The notes beneath the pieces are model-generated. The model worked only from the letters and a program-made list of their open reading frames with translations, was not told where the DNA came from and did not search any database. This document shows positions 1 through 10,389 of a stretch of 64,000 nt of DNA, piece by piece. The translations under genes were made by a program, and so were the position numbers. Origin of the DNA: Nansenia antarctica (taxonomy: Eukaryota; Chordata; Actinopteri; Argentiniformes; Microstomatidae). Where the stretch lies: NCBI GenBank assembly GCA_963989245.1, contig OZ022342.1, positions 34,943,179 through 35,007,178 on the forward strand, written 5' to 3'. The number at the start of each line of letters is the position of its first letter. Positions within the stretch are counted from its first letter, which is position 1.

Positions 1-620
1 TTTTATTTGAGAAGTTTCAATCAGGTTTTCGTTCTAACCACAGTACTAAGACTGCATTAGTAAAGGTTGTAAATTATCTCAGACTTATCATAGATGCTGG
101 TGGTGTATCAGTTCTTGTCCTGTTAGATTTGAGTGCTGCTTTTGATACAGTAGATCACATTATTCTAATACATCGTTTAGAAAACTGTGTTGGTCTCTCA
201 GGACTTGTATTAGAGTGGTAGGCATTTCTCTGTTGTCCTGGGAGACTCTGTTTCTGATAATGTTGACATTACATGTGGGGTCCCTCAGGGGTCTATTCTT
301 GGTCCCTTGCTCTTCTCCCTGTACATGATCCCATTAGGTGGAATCATCAGAAAACATGGTGTAAATGTTCAGTTATGCTGATGATACTCAGCTGTACATA
401 TCAGTATTGCCTGATAATTCACATGCACTCAGCTCGCTGGAGAATTGTCTCAGAGATATAAAACTTTGGATGTCCAAACAGTTTCTACAACTAAATCAGG
501 ACAAAACTGAGATTCTTGTCATTGGACCAAAACCACAAAAAGACAAATTGTCGAATACGATGGGAACTGTGATGGACCTAAGTATAGGCACGAGGACACA
601 GGGTAAATGTGAAAATTAGG
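1..620 (+). pseudogene. L2-like LINE reverse transcriptase fragment, broken
   Basis: The first 220 bases read as an RT core (FRSNHSTKTALVKVV, then VLLDLSAAFDTVDH), the finger/palm segment of L2-type non-LTR retrotransposons. A TAG stop near 221 and frame changes follow. The catalytic segment YADDTQLYIS is read near 373-405 in another frame, followed by the thumb-like stretch SSLENCLRDIKLWMSKQFLQ and TEILVIGPK. The copy is cut at the window edge, has no 3' tail that I can see, and homology stops near 545-560. It resembles the L2 copies at 13.5-15.5 kb but is clearly a different subfamily. Dead fragment. Confidence 0.8.
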
Positions 621-748
621 GGTTTTATTTACCCCCCCAAAATGCAGGGGTAACAAAAACCAACAGTGGTTTAAAAAAGGATAATGAACAACATAATGGA
701 TGGGCCCAAATTAATTAATAACTAAACAGAACACTGAACAGAACAAGA

Positions 749-859
749 CAACTGAGGAATTGAAGGTATACTGTATATAGGCCTGGCCAGGTACATTTAA
801 ATAAAACAACTGAAGAATTGAAGGTATATATAGGCCTGGCCAGGTACATTTAAATAAAG
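749..859 (+). repeat. Two-copy tandem duplication, about 50-60 bp unit
   Basis: The block starting ACTGAGGAATTGAAGG and ending with CAGGTACATTTAAATAAA occurs twice in a row, with a few bases of length difference in the TATA-rich middle. No coding content. Confidence 0.8.
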
Positions 860-1317
860 CAGGGGATACATTAATTAAGCTATACAAAAATGAACAACTA
901 TGCTCAAAACAATTCAACACAAGTAATCAAGTTATGCAATATAACATATGCCATCAGAATTACTCAAACACACAATGCCTTCTTCTTCTTCGGCGTATGG
1001 GTAGTTGTTTTCCTCTCCACTCCACCAGGCTCAGGGCAGAGGGGCTACCCTTTTACCACTCCGAGACCTGGTTGAGGGGCTCACCCGGGCTATATTTCTG
1101 GACACCCCCCCAGAAGCCACGTCATCGTCTCGTCATCTAATGAATAGTTTAATGACCACACGACCTAGGTCGGTGGAATTTGTTGTCGGTACAGCTCAAA
1201 AAGCAGTGTCAAAAAACATACACACATTGTACATGACTATTACATGGACATGAACACACATAACCACAAGACAAGACAGAACATATTTACAATTTACAAT
1301 TCATACAGTGCAGTGAG
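860..1317. other. Non-coding stretch, probable 3' region of the adjacent minus-strand LINE
   Basis: No credible gene. The part from about 1150 to 1317 directly follows the stop of the minus-strand LINE reading frame and is probably its 3' UTR; I cannot define the exact LINE end. The 960-1140 part is GC-rich and unassigned. Confidence 0.4.
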
Positions 1318-2045
1318 TCAGGTATTGAGAGTCCTTAAGGCAGAGGGGAAAAAACTGTTTTTGAAACAGGATGTTTTGGTGGCCAGGGATCGGTAGCGCC
1401 GTCCAGAGGGCAACAGTTGAAACAGGTGGTGGGCAGGGTGGGAGGGGTCAGAGATCATTTTATGTGCTCTATTTGTGGTGCGTTTGAGATACAGTGATTC
1501 AACTGATGGGAGAGGGGTGCCGATGATCTTGGATGATTTCCTTACTATTTGCTGTAGTTTCCTTTTTGATTTACTGTCCGAGCTGCCGTACCAAACTGTG
1601 ATAGATGAGGTGAGTATGCTCTCAATGATGGCGGTGTAGAACTGAAGGAGGAGTTTTTGTTTTACTTTGAATTTCTTGAGCTGTCTAAGAAAGAATAGTC
1701 GTTGGTGGGCTTTTTTGGTGATGAAGTCTGTGTTGGTGTTCCATTTGAGGGAGTTGCTGATGTGAGTGCCAAGGAATTTGAAGGAGTCTGTTATGGTTAT
1801 GGTTTTCCAAGGATGTTGATGTTTTTTTGGGGGGGGGGACTGTGCCTGAAGTCTACGATGATTTCTTGTGTTTTTGATGAGTTGAGCTGGAGGTTGTTGT
1901 TGAGGCACCAAGTGACTGCTTGGGCTATCTGCTCGCGGTAATGGTCTTCATTATTATTCGTTATGAGTCCGATTATGGTAGTGTCATCCGCATATTTCAT
2001 AAAGGTGACTGAGCTGTGGAGAGATATCAGGTGGTTGGTGTAGAG

Positions 2046-2695
2046 CAGCGGTTCCCAACCTATGGGCCGCGGCCCACTGGTGGTCCGCGAGAGTACTGCA
2101 AGTGGGCTGCCAAATCATGGGCAAAAAAATGGTTTTATTGACGTTTTTTTGTTACAAAAACGTTTTCATTTTAAAAAGATAAAAAATCTTCGATTGAACA
2201 GCCTTGATCGTATTGTGTGTGGTGTGCGCCGATATTTTCATCCGAAAAGAAGAAGTCAGCTCGCTTCTTGATTGGCTACATTCCATCCCGGACTCGCGAA
2301 CAGGGTTGCCAGAAGGGATCGACATTTTCCACCCTAACCACAGTCTAAAACCGCTAATTCCACCAAAAAAACCCGAGCCCATCTGGCAACCCTAGTCGGG
2401 ACTCGGGAGTTGCCCACACACATAAGGATGTTTGGTCGTATTGAACACATACAACATTTACGATCTTGGTATTTGATCACCTGCTATATAAAACATCGCC
2501 GCTCGGCTTTAATGGTTTAACCGCTATTTATTTTTATTTATTTTTGCCACGTCGTTGTTTTGAGCGCTCGTGCGCGTTTCATGCGTGTGCACGCGAAAAA
2601 GAAATCGTGCGCGCTTTGCGCGCTGCTGAGTGGGCCGCGAATACTGGACATATCTGTAAAGTGGGCCGTGAGTCCTAAAAGGTTGGGAACCGCTG
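2046..2695. mobile_element. Non-autonomous hAT element, 650 bp, with 8-bp target duplication
   Basis: The ends are a perfect terminal inverted repeat, CAGCGGTTCCCAACC and GGTTGGGAACCGCTG. The flanking 8 bases GTGTAGAG are present on both sides (2038-2045 and 2696-2703), the target-site length of hAT transposons. Removing the element rejoins the RT coding sequence of the host LINE between TGAPQGC and YADD. No transposase frame inside, so it must have been moved in trans. A small second element lies inside it (2301-2393). Confidence 0.93.
2301..2393 (-). mobile_element. Short MITE with AGGGTTGCCAGATGGG termini, inside the hAT element
   Basis: About 93 bp bounded by AGGGTTGCCAGA and TCTGGCAACCCT. 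The reverse complement is clearly homologous to the 89-bp elements at 12784-12872 and 26840-26928. A clean target duplication is not evident here. Confidence 0.7.
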
Positions 2696-3358
2696 GTGTA
2701 GAGGGAGAAGAGCCAGGGTGAGAGGACGCAGCCCTGGGGGGCGCCTGTGCTGAGGGTCAGGGGTCGAGATGAAAGGCTGTTCATCTTGACCCACTGTCGT
2801 CTTTTCCACAGGAAGCTCCGTATCCAGTGGCAGATGCAGGGGTCAATGTTCATGTCCACCAGTTTGTTGTAGAGATTGACCGGGTCTATTGTATTGAAGG
2901 CTGAGCTAAAGTCAATGAATAGGATGCGGGCGTAGGTGTTGGGTGATTCCAGATGTAGACGTGTGTGATGGAGGGCTAGATTGACAGCATCCTCAACAGA
3001 TCTGTTGGCACGATAGGCAAATTGACAAGTGTCCATCAGGGGGGTGGTGTGGGTTTTTAGGTAGGAGAGGACGATGCGCTCATACGCCTTCATGGCCACA
3101 GATGTCAGAGCGATTGGCCTGTAGTCGTTGAGGCTGGAGATCTTGGTTGATTTTGGTACTGGGATTATGATGGAGTCTTTGAAGCACTGAGGAACTGTGC
3201 ATTGGCGGAGGGAGGTGTTGAAAATTGTTGTGAAGATTGGAGCCAGTTGTTCAGCACAGACATTCAGGACAGCAGAACTGATCCTGTCTGGGCCTGCTGC
3301 TTTCCTTTTGTTCGTTTTCCGGAACACGGCCCTCACCTCTGCCTCCTGGATGTGAAAT

Positions 3359-3392
3359 GGGGGGGGGGGGGTCGGGGGGGGGAGTAGGGTGG
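3359..3392 (+). repeat. G-rich run
   Basis: Two long runs of G separated by TC lie in the linker between endonuclease and RT of the LINE. It is a likely site of the frame loss and of sequencing slippage, and could form a G-quadruplex. Confidence 0.7.
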
Positions 3393-3456
3393 AATTGGGG
3401 ACTGTTCAAACCTCCCATAGAACTCATTGAGTTTGTCCGGGAGGTCAGTGTTAATG

Positions 3457-4839
3457 TCAGATGTAGGGGGGGGACTTTTTGTTGTAGTTGGTCATGGATT
3501 TTATTTTTTTCCAGATTGTTCTAGTGTCGCTTGATGCAATCTGCTGTTCCAGTTTTGTGGCATAATTTGATTTGGCTTTCCTGATTGCAGACCTGAGTTC
3601 ATATTTGGCAGTTTTATATTGATCACAGTCTCCACTAATAAAAGCTGAGTTATTTTCCTTGCGTAGAAGTTGAATGTCTTTGTTGAACCAGGGTTTATTG
3701 TTGCTGTGCATTTTCACTGTTTTGGTGGGAATACACAACTCACAAAAGTTGACGTATGACGTCACGGTGTCAGCGAGTTCATCGAGGCTGTTCGCACCTG
3801 CACCAAATATGTCCCAATGTGTGCACTCGAAACAGCCTCTCAGAGTATCAGTGGCAGTTGCAGTCCAGGATTTAACGGGTTTGGGTGTCGTATTGCAGGA
3901 TTTAAGTTTCTGTCGATATTTCGGGACGAGGAGCAGCATGGCATGGTCGGACCTTCCCAGCGGTGCCCTCGGGAACGAACGGTAAGACTCGTTAATTGTA
4001 ACGTAGCAGTGGTCTAGTATGTTAGCTCCTCTGCTGGGGCATGACACCTGTTGTTTGTAATTGGGAAGTTCGGTATGCAGGTTGGTGTGATTAAAATCGC
4101 CGAGCACAATAACTGCTGCGTCGGGATTAGAGTTTTCCACAGAGGAGATGTAGGTGGCTAGATCTGTGATTGCGGTGTTAGCATTAGCCAACGGTGGGAT
4201 GTACACCCCTACCAAAACAACTGAGGAGAACTCTCTGGGAAGATATGACGGTCTGCATTTAATACTGATGAATTCAAGGTGGGGGGAGCAAAAATTGCTA
4301 AGCATTGTAGTATTTGTACACCAGCGTTGATTGACCATAAAACAGATACCACCACCTTTGGTTTTTGTAGAGAGCTTGGCTGACCTGTCGGCGCGGTGAA
4401 GAGAGTAGCCTGGCGGGGTTACAGCTTGATCCGGCACGGTGTCGTCTAGCCAAGTCTCGGTCAGGCAGATCTTGTAATCCTTGCTGGTTTGGGTTAGAAG
4501 AAATAGTTCGTCGGTTTTGTTTCTGAGAGATCTGACGTTAGACAGAAGCAGAGCCGGTAGTGGTGGTCGGAGCGGGCGCTTCCTGAACCTGGAGAGCACC
4601 CCGGCACGTCGCCTTCTCCTGCCCGGTTTTTGCCTCCCTGGGGTCGGGTAGTCAGATGAGTTTGTAGCCAGTATATCCACCGGTAACGTTGAGAAATAAT
4701 CCAAGGCTTGAATTGGACTGTCTCTGAGGGATAGTAGCTCCCATCGGGTGTACACGATCAGACAAGACACATTTTTGACATATAACATAAACAAGAGTGC
4801 GAGACACAGAAGCAGAGCTTGTACCGGGGCGAGCCTCAC
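3457..4839 (-). pseudogene. LINE endonuclease domain (exonuclease-endonuclease-phosphatase fold)
   Basis: A 460-codon open frame carrying a full-looking AP-like endonuclease that would nick target DNA for target-primed reverse transcription. Motifs in order: SNVRSLRNK (N101), TETWLDD (E128), GGGICFMVN (162-170), VGVYIPP, VLGDFNHT (D248, N250) and the terminal RSDHAMLLL (S297, D298, H299). The C-terminal part (from about 330) is the linker that leads to the RT, with KPWFNKDIQLLRK. The first 60 residues include a hydrophobic run, but the VYTRWELLSLRD segment is typical of the LINE leader, so I do not read a signal peptide. The frame is lost at the 3360-3392 G-rich run before the RT. Confidence 0.85.
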
Positions 4840-4842
4840 GGC

Positions 4843-5319
4843 CGCCGTCTTCTACCGACAGGCAATGCATCCCGTTGGGTGGATGGTACACCAGGCAATC
4901 CAGGATAACATGGTCTGCGGTTTGGTCCTCTGCACCACACTTGCACGACGCATTTGGGGCCAAGCCCCATCTGTGCATTGATGAGCGGAAACGCGCGACG
5001 CCGGTCCGGAGACGATTGAGCCTCACCCAGGATACCCTTGGCAAGTCCATCCCGAGGGGCTCAGGGCCGGCGACTGGGATGTGGTCGCGGAGTTTGGAGG
5101 TGTTAGCCTCCCACTCCGCGCGCCACATATAATCCGCCCATCTTGCCGCACTGATGTTAAGATATCTGCATTGCTGCCTGAGATCCTGTGCGAGATTTGT
5201 GCAGGCACAAATGGGTGTCTCGACTTGAGACGCCGGGAAGTCTCCGCTGTTATAGTGAGCCTATTATGGAGCAGATGCGGGCTCACTGCGGGCTCACTGC
5301 GGTAAAGCTGCGGGCTCAC
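4843..5319 (-). pseudogene. LINE B RT C-terminal region
   Basis: Two overlapping frames cover this part. One contains MWRAEWEANTSKLRDHIP, RVSWVRLNRLRTGVARF, MHRWGLAPNASCKCGAEDQT and ADHVILDCLVYHPPNGMHCL, the Cys/His segment that ends many LINE ORF2 proteins. It was joined to the RT N-half by deletion of the catalytic core. The frame then runs on past 4840 into the neighbouring LINE. Confidence 0.75.
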
Positions 5320-5767
5320 TGCGGTTACGGATGAGCTCCATGATCATTCTGACCATGTGCCTGTCCGGCAGCAGGCGGAGCAGCTTGCAGGAGAGGCCGC
5401 GATGCCATACGGTATCGTAGGCAGCCGTCAGGTCTATAAAGACGGCCCCGGACTTCTTTTTTGCCGAAAAGCAAACCTCGATGTCTTGAGTCATAAGGGT
5501 GACTTGATCTACGGTCGACCTCCCGCGTCGGAACCCGGCCTGCTCACGTGGGAGCAGCGGGTCGACAATTGGTTCGATGCGGGCGTAGATGAGACGCTCG
5601 AGGATCTTGAAGGGGATGCATAACAGAGAGATGGGACGGTAACTCTTAGGGTCCCCTTCAGGCTTATTCGGTTTAGGGATCGCAACAACTAGGGCTCTTC
5701 GCCAGATTTTGGGGATCTTGAGTTGGCGCAAACAGGAAGTGAGGAACGCTCTCAGCCAGGACTTCAA
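5294..5767 (-). pseudogene. LINE B reverse transcriptase N-half
   Basis: 157 codons covering the RT fingers and first palm motif: IPKIWRRALVVAIPKPNKP, DPKSYRPISLLCIPFKILER, EQAGFRRGRSTVDQVTLMTQ and VFIDLTAAYDTVWHRGL (first catalytic Asp). It ends at MELIRNRS, where the next residues would lead to the second palm motif; instead a triple repeat of GCGGGCTCACTG follows and the frame closes. No xxDD motif remains. Confidence 0.85.
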
Positions 5768-5807
5768 GGCGGGTGCGACATGGAGAATAAGCTCCGGGCA
5801 GATGGAA

Positions 5808-6065
5808 TCAGGCCCCGGAGCTTTCCCTGGCTTTAGATGCTGGAGGGCAGCAGTGGGTCTCCTGGAGGAGAATGACGAGGGCCTTGGTGGTATTGGCCAG
5901 GTGTTCGATGACGTCGATCTTACTGGGGGTTAGTCCTTCGGTGTTCAGCTGCAGTATTCTGGGTTCGAGGTCAGCAGACCTCTCCCCCGGCTGCTGCCGA
6001 ATACCAGCCCGGGTGAGGGGCCCTGGTTGGCAAACTTTGTTTCGCTTCTTGCTTTTGGCAGTCAT
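5808..6065 (-). pseudogene. LINE B endonuclease N-terminus, truncated
   Basis: Starts MTAKSKKRNK and contains ILQLNTEGLTPSKIDVIEHL and VILLQETHC, the first two motifs (N and E) of an AP-like endonuclease. After ETHC the sequence jumps to the region just before the RT: the bases of that junction read in another frame as ALQHLKPGKAPGPDSICPEL. Most of the endonuclease is therefore missing. Same in all three copies. Confidence 0.75.
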
Positions 6066-6219
6066 TAGCTACTTACGGGGGGCACCACGAGAAGGTGTTT
6101 GCCACGCTAAATCAACATGCACGGATGCTGAATGCTCTCTATTCGCTTGGTGATTCGCAGTTCGCACAAGGTTTTCCACTTGTTGTGAGCTTAGAGTTCA
6201 CTAGCTTTAGAGACCCCAT

Positions 6220-6376
6220 ACCTATACTGACATATTACCTATTATGACATATTACCTATACTGACATATTACCTATACACTGACATATTACCTATACACT
6301 GACTATTACCTATACTGACATATTACCTATACACTGACATATTACCTATACTGACATATTACCTATACACTGACAC
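6220..6376 (+). repeat. 17/19-bp satellite block
   Basis: Tandem copies of ACCTATACTGACATATT and the form with one extra AC, ACCTATACACTGACATATT. It lies between the LINE B 5' end and the LINE A fragment. Confidence 0.95.
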
Positions 6377-6521
6377 TGGTGACCTTCTACCGCGGCGCAG
6401 TGGAGAGCATCCTCACCTACGGCATCTGCAACTGGTTCTCCAGCTGCACTACCGCGGAGAGAAATGCGCTACAGAGAGTCGTGAGAACAGCACAGAAGAT
6501 CACCGGCGCCCCCCTCCCCTC
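6377..6521 (+). pseudogene. LINE A fragment, cut by the tandem-duplication junction
   Basis: Reads TFYRGAVESILTYGICNWFSSC and ALQRVVRTAQKITGAPLPS, part of the LINE A C-terminal region, then stops where the next duplicated unit starts. Confidence 0.85.
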
Positions 6522-7521
6522 TCGACTTGAGACGCCGGGAAGTCTCCGCTGTTATAGTGAGCCTATTATGGAGCAGATGCGGGCTCACTGCGGGCTCACT
6601 GCGGTAAAGCTGCGGGCTCACTGCGGTTACGGATGAGCTCCATGATCATTCTGACCATGTGCCTGTCCGGCAGCAGGCGGAGCAGCTTGCAGGAGAGGCC
6701 GCGATGCCATACGGTATCGTAGGCAGCCGTCAGGTCTATAAAGACGGCCCCGGACTTCTTTTTTGCCGAAAAGCAAACCTCGATGTCTTGAGTCATAAGG
6801 GTGACTTGATCTACGGTCGACCTCCCGCGTCGGAACCCGGCCTGCTCACGTGGGAGCAGCGGGTCGACAATTGGTTCGATGCGGGCGTAGATGAGACGCT
6901 CGAGGATCTTGAAGGGGATGCATAACAGAGAGATGGGACGGTAACTCTTAGGGTCCCCTTCAGGCTTATTCGGTTTAGGGATCGCAACAACTAGGGCTCT
7001 TCGCCAGATTTTGGGGATCTTGAGTTGGCGCAAACAGGAAGTGAGGAACGCTCTCAGCCAGGACTTCAAGGCGGGTGCGACATGGAGAATAAGCTCCGGG
7101 CAGATGGAATCAGGCCCCGGAGCTTTCCCTGGCTTTAGATGCTGGAGGGCAGCAGTGGGTCTCCTGGAGGAGAATGACGAGGGCCTTGGTGGTATTGGCC
7201 AGGTGTTCGATGACGTCGATCTTACTGGGGGTTAGTCCTTCGGTGTTCAGCTGCAGTATTCTGGGTTCGAGGTCAGCAGACCTCTCCCCCGGCTGCTGCC
7301 GAATACCAGCCCGGGTGAGGGGCCCTGGTTGGCAAACTTTGTTTCGCTTCTTGCTTTTGGCAGTCATTAGCTACTTACGGGGGGCACCACGAGAAGGTGT
7401 TTGCCACGCTAAATCAACATGCACGGATGCTGAATGCTCTCTATTCGCTTGGTGATTCGCAGTTCGCACAAGGTTTTCCACTTGTTGTGAGCTTAGAGTT
7501 CACTAGCTTTAGAGACCCCAT
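6522..7521 (-). mobile_element. LINE B copy 2
   Basis: Second copy within the tandem duplication. The RT half (7069-6596) and endonuclease start (7367-7110) translate identically to copy 1. The C-terminal Cys/His part is missing because the duplicated unit starts inside it. Confidence 0.85.
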
Positions 7522-7678
7522 ACCTATACTGACATATTACCTATTATGACATATTACCTATACTGACATATTACCTATACACTGACATATTACCTATACA
7601 CTGACTATTACCTATACTGACATATTACCTATACACTGACATATTACCTATACTGACATATTACCTATACACTGACAC
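7522..7678 (+). repeat. 17/19-bp satellite block
   Basis: Copy of the 6220-6376 block in the tandem duplication. Confidence 0.95.
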
Positions 7679-8390
7679 TGGTGACCTTCTACCGCGGCGC
7701 AGTGGAGAGCATCCTCACCTACGGCATCTGCAACTGGTTCTCCAGCTGCACTACCGCGGAGAGAAATGCGCTACAGAGAGTCGTGAGAACAGCACAGAAG
7801 ATCACCGGCGCCCCCCTCCCCTCTCTGGAAGAGCTGTACAACACACGCTGTCTCAGGAAGGCCTCCAAGATCTCCAGGGACCCTACCCACCCTGGGTACG
7901 AACACTTTACCCGGCTGCCCTCGAAAAGGCGGTTCAGGACCTTGGCCGCAAGGACAAACAGACTGAAGAACAGCTTCTACCACAGGGCCGTCCAGGCCCT
8001 GAACACAGCAAAGACCTAGGTTCTGGGCCCTGGACAGTCTGGCCGGATTGATGGCAGCTGCTGGACTGAAAAAATCAGGTGTAGTGCTGAGGCACAAATA
8101 TGTACATTTCAAGCCTGCAAACTGCGACACTTTAAATAAATGTGCAATAACACTATTGTGCAATATGACAACCCTAGTCGTCTATCTGTACAGTATAGTA
8201 CAGTGGATAGTGTACATAGCCTTTATTTATGTAAACCAGCTCCTTCCCTTCTTGTGAATTTTTTTTTTTTAAAGTGTTTTTTCTCTTTCCTAACACCAGG
8301 GGAGCCACCCCTCCTAAATGTCGTTGTTTGGTACCTGTACTGTAGCAATGACAATAAAGACCATTCATTCATTCATTCATTCATTCATTA
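7679..8390 (+). mobile_element. LINE A 3' end, 5'-truncated, with CATT-repeat tail
   Basis: An open frame of 112 codons (7681-8019) gives the RT C-terminal region: TFYRGAVESILTYGICNWFSSC, RTAQKITGAPLPSLEELYNTRC, FTRLPSKRRFRTLAARTNRLKNSF and the end ALNTAKT. A 370-bp 3' UTR follows, ending with GACAATAAAGACC and about six CATT units. It is flanked by satellite on both sides, the picture of a 5'-truncated retroposition into the array, although no clean target duplication is visible. Confidence 0.88.
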
Positions 8391-9016
8391 CCTATACTGA
8401 CATATTAACTATACACTGACATATTACCTATACACTGACATAATACCTATACACTGACATATTACCTATACTGAACTATACTGACATATTACCTATACTG
8501 ACATATTACCTATACACTGACATATTACCTATACTGACATATTACCTATACACTGACATATTAACTATACTGACATATTAACTATACACTGACATATTAC
8601 CTATACACTGACATAATACCTATACACTGACATAATATTACCTATACTGAACTATACTGACATATTACCTATACACTGACATATTACCTATACTGACATA
8701 TTACCTATACTGACATATTAACTATACACTGACATATTACCTATACACTGACATAATACCTATACACTGACATATTACCTATACTGACATATTACCTATA
8801 CACTGACATATTACCTATACTGACATATTACCTATACACTGACATATTACCTATACTGATATATTAACTATACACTGACATATTACCTATACACTGACAT
8901 AATACCTATACACTGACATATTACCTATACTGAACTATACTGACATATTACCTATACTGACATATTACCTATACTGACATATTACCTATACACTGACATA
9001 ATACCTATACTGACAC
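8390..9016 (+). repeat. 17/19-bp satellite block, 0.63 kb
   Basis: About 35 monomers of ACCTATAC(AC)TGACATATT with local variants AACTATAC and ACATAATACC and an occasional short CTGAACTATACTG unit. Confidence 0.95.
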
Positions 9017-9685
9017 TGTCACACCCTCTACCTCTAGGTAGTGGGCAGTGCCTCTCTCTCTCTCTTTCCCTCTCTCCCTCTCTCTCTCCCTCTAATTGGC
9101 AGGAGTGGCTTCAGGTGAGCGTTTTGTCCGGCTGTTCACTATTACCTCATCGTTAGCCCTGCATAAAGACCCGTTCCAGCCTTCACTTCTCTGCCAGATC
9201 GTAGCTTCAGCTTACCGTAAAGATACGCTTCCAGCTCCCCTACCTATTTACTACCCTGCCTGTACCTGCCTCCTACTTACCCCTGTTTTGCCTTTACCCC
9301 CCCAGTACCCCTACCGGACTCCTGCTACCTGCCCTCCTGCCTGCCTGCCCTACCTGCCCTCCTGCCTGCCTGCCTGCCCTACCTGCCCTCTTGCCTGCCT
9401 GCCCTACCTGCCCTCCTCCTACCTGCCTGCCTGGCCTACCTGCCCTCCTGCCTGCCTGTCCTACCTGCCCTCTTGCCTGCCTGCCCTACCGGCCTGACCC
9501 TTGCCTGCCTAACAACTACTCTTCCTGCCTAAACCCCCTGCCTGCCTGCTGACTACGCCCCCTGCCTGACCCCCCGCTTGCCCTACGACCATTCTCTGCC
9601 TACTCCCTAAAATAAATCATACTTTATTTTACTTTAACCTGTCTCTGTCTGTGTCTGCGCTTGGGTTCACTATCTGACCGTAACA
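9017..9685 (+). mobile_element. Solo LTR 1 of a Tf1/sushi-type Gypsy element
   Basis: 669 bp beginning TGTCACACCC and ending GACCGTAACA, with an AATAAA signal near 9611 and a pyrimidine-rich CTGCCTGC repeat region. It shares layout with the 639-bp LTRs at 35265 and 40145, including the 11-mer GCCAGATCGTA at 9193-9203. It interrupts satellite: GACAC precedes and GACAT follows, an imperfect 5-bp target duplication of the satellite word GACAT. No internal element sequence, so a solo LTR left by LTR-LTR recombination. The open frame inside (Leu/Pro/Cys-rich) is just the repeat region and not a gene. Confidence 0.85.
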
Positions 9686-10333
9686 GACATATTACCTATA
9701 CACTGACATAGTAGGCCTACCTATACTGACATAATTACCTATACACTGACATATTGCTTATACACTGACATATTACCTATACACTGACATATTGCTTATA
9801 CACTGACATATTACCTATACTGACATATTACCTATACACTGACATAATTACCTATACACTGACATAATACCTATACACTGACATATTACCTATACACTGA
9901 CATATTACCTATACTGACATATTACCTATACACTGACATAATTATTACCTATACTGACACATTACCTATACTGACATATTAACTATACACTGACATATTA
10001 CCTATACACTGACATAATACCTATACACTGACATAATACCTATACACTGACATATTACCTATACTGACATATTACCTATACTGACATATTACCTATACAC
10101 TGACATATTGCTTATACACTGACATATATTACCTATACTGACATATTACCTATACTGACATATTACCTATACACTGACATAACTACCTATACTGACATAT
10201 TACCTATACACTGACATATTGCTTATACACTGACATATATTACCTATACTGACATATTACCTATACTGACATATTACCTATACACTGACATAATCACCTA
10301 TACTGACATATTACCTATACACTGACATATTAC
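9686..10333 (+). repeat. 17/19-bp satellite block, 0.65 kb
   Basis: Continues the array after the solo LTR, with additional variants CTTATACAC and ACATAGTAGGCCT. Confidence 0.95.
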
Positions 10334-10389
10334 GTGAGGGTCGGCGTGGTCGCCGTGGTCGTCGTCGGTCGACTGTTGTGATGGATTAC
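10334..10389 (+). repeat. GTGAGGGTCGGCGTGG module, truncated
   Basis: A 55-bp GC-rich segment that also occurs, longer, at 23934-24058 and 25383-25481. Here it ends at GATGGATTAC and the inverted arm begins. Confidence 0.8.

Larger units (their letters stand above)
1318..3336 (-). pseudogene. LINE reverse transcriptase, interrupted
   Basis: From 3336 downwards the frame reads the RT: RKAAGPDRISSAVL, PVPKSTKISSLNDYRPIAL, FIDFSSAFNTIDP, then STGAPQGCVLSPWLFSLYT. At that point the hAT element (2695-2046) is inserted. The frame resumes with MKYADDTTIIGLI, the catalytic YADD motif, and NNLQLNSSKTQEIIVDF, then breaks at the G-run near 1835. A second frame (1911-1318) continues with FKFLGTHIS and ends in FQLLPSGRRYRSLATKTSCFKNSFFPSALRTLNT, the usual LINE C-terminus. 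All catalytic parts are present but in pieces. Confidence 0.85.
1318..4839 (-). mobile_element. AP-endonuclease non-LTR retrotransposon (LINE), split by a hAT insertion
   Basis: Read on the minus strand this gives endonuclease (4839-3457), reverse transcriptase (3336-2704 and 2037-1800) and the RT C-terminal region (to 1318), in the order expected for an APE-type LINE of the L2/Jockey-like superfamilies. The frame is broken at two G-runs (about 3359-3392 and 1829-1838) and by the hAT insertion at 2046-2695. On the 5' side it abuts a different LINE (LINE B) near 4840. It is related to but distinct from LINE A of this window (same motifs TGAPQGCVLSP and YADDTTIIGLI). Clade not assigned. Confidence 0.85.
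4840..6219 (-). mobile_element. LINE B copy 1: internally deleted non-LTR retrotransposon
   Basis: Minus-strand element with a 5' UTR (6219-6066), the first about 65 residues of an endonuclease, an RT N-half, and an RT C-terminal region containing a CxC..H..C segment. Two internal deletions have removed most of the endonuclease and the RT catalytic core, so it cannot be autonomous. The 5' end abuts satellite at 6220; the 3' side joins the other LINE near 4840. The same deleted form occurs at 6522-7521 and 15732-16987, so it was amplified after the deletions. Confidence 0.8.
5219..7823. repeat. Exact-looking tandem duplication, 1302-bp unit
   Basis: Bases 5219-6521 recur at 6521-7823 with a constant offset of 1302. 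Each unit contains most of LINE B, a satellite block and the start of a LINE A 3' fragment. All overlapping translations I compared are identical between units. The junction at about 6521 joins LINE A (CCCCTCCCCTCTC) to LINE B (CTCGACTTGAGACG) with 3-4 bases of shared sequence. Confidence 0.9.

Noticed and set aside
6220..6376. CRISPR-like array
   Set aside because: Monomers are directly adjacent with no unique spacers; a satellite in eukaryotic DNA.
9096..9497. Leu/Pro/Cys-rich open frame of 133 codons (also 22761-23150)
   Set aside because: It is the CTGCCTGC repeat of a solo LTR read as protein; it is repeat-length variable and lies in an LTR.
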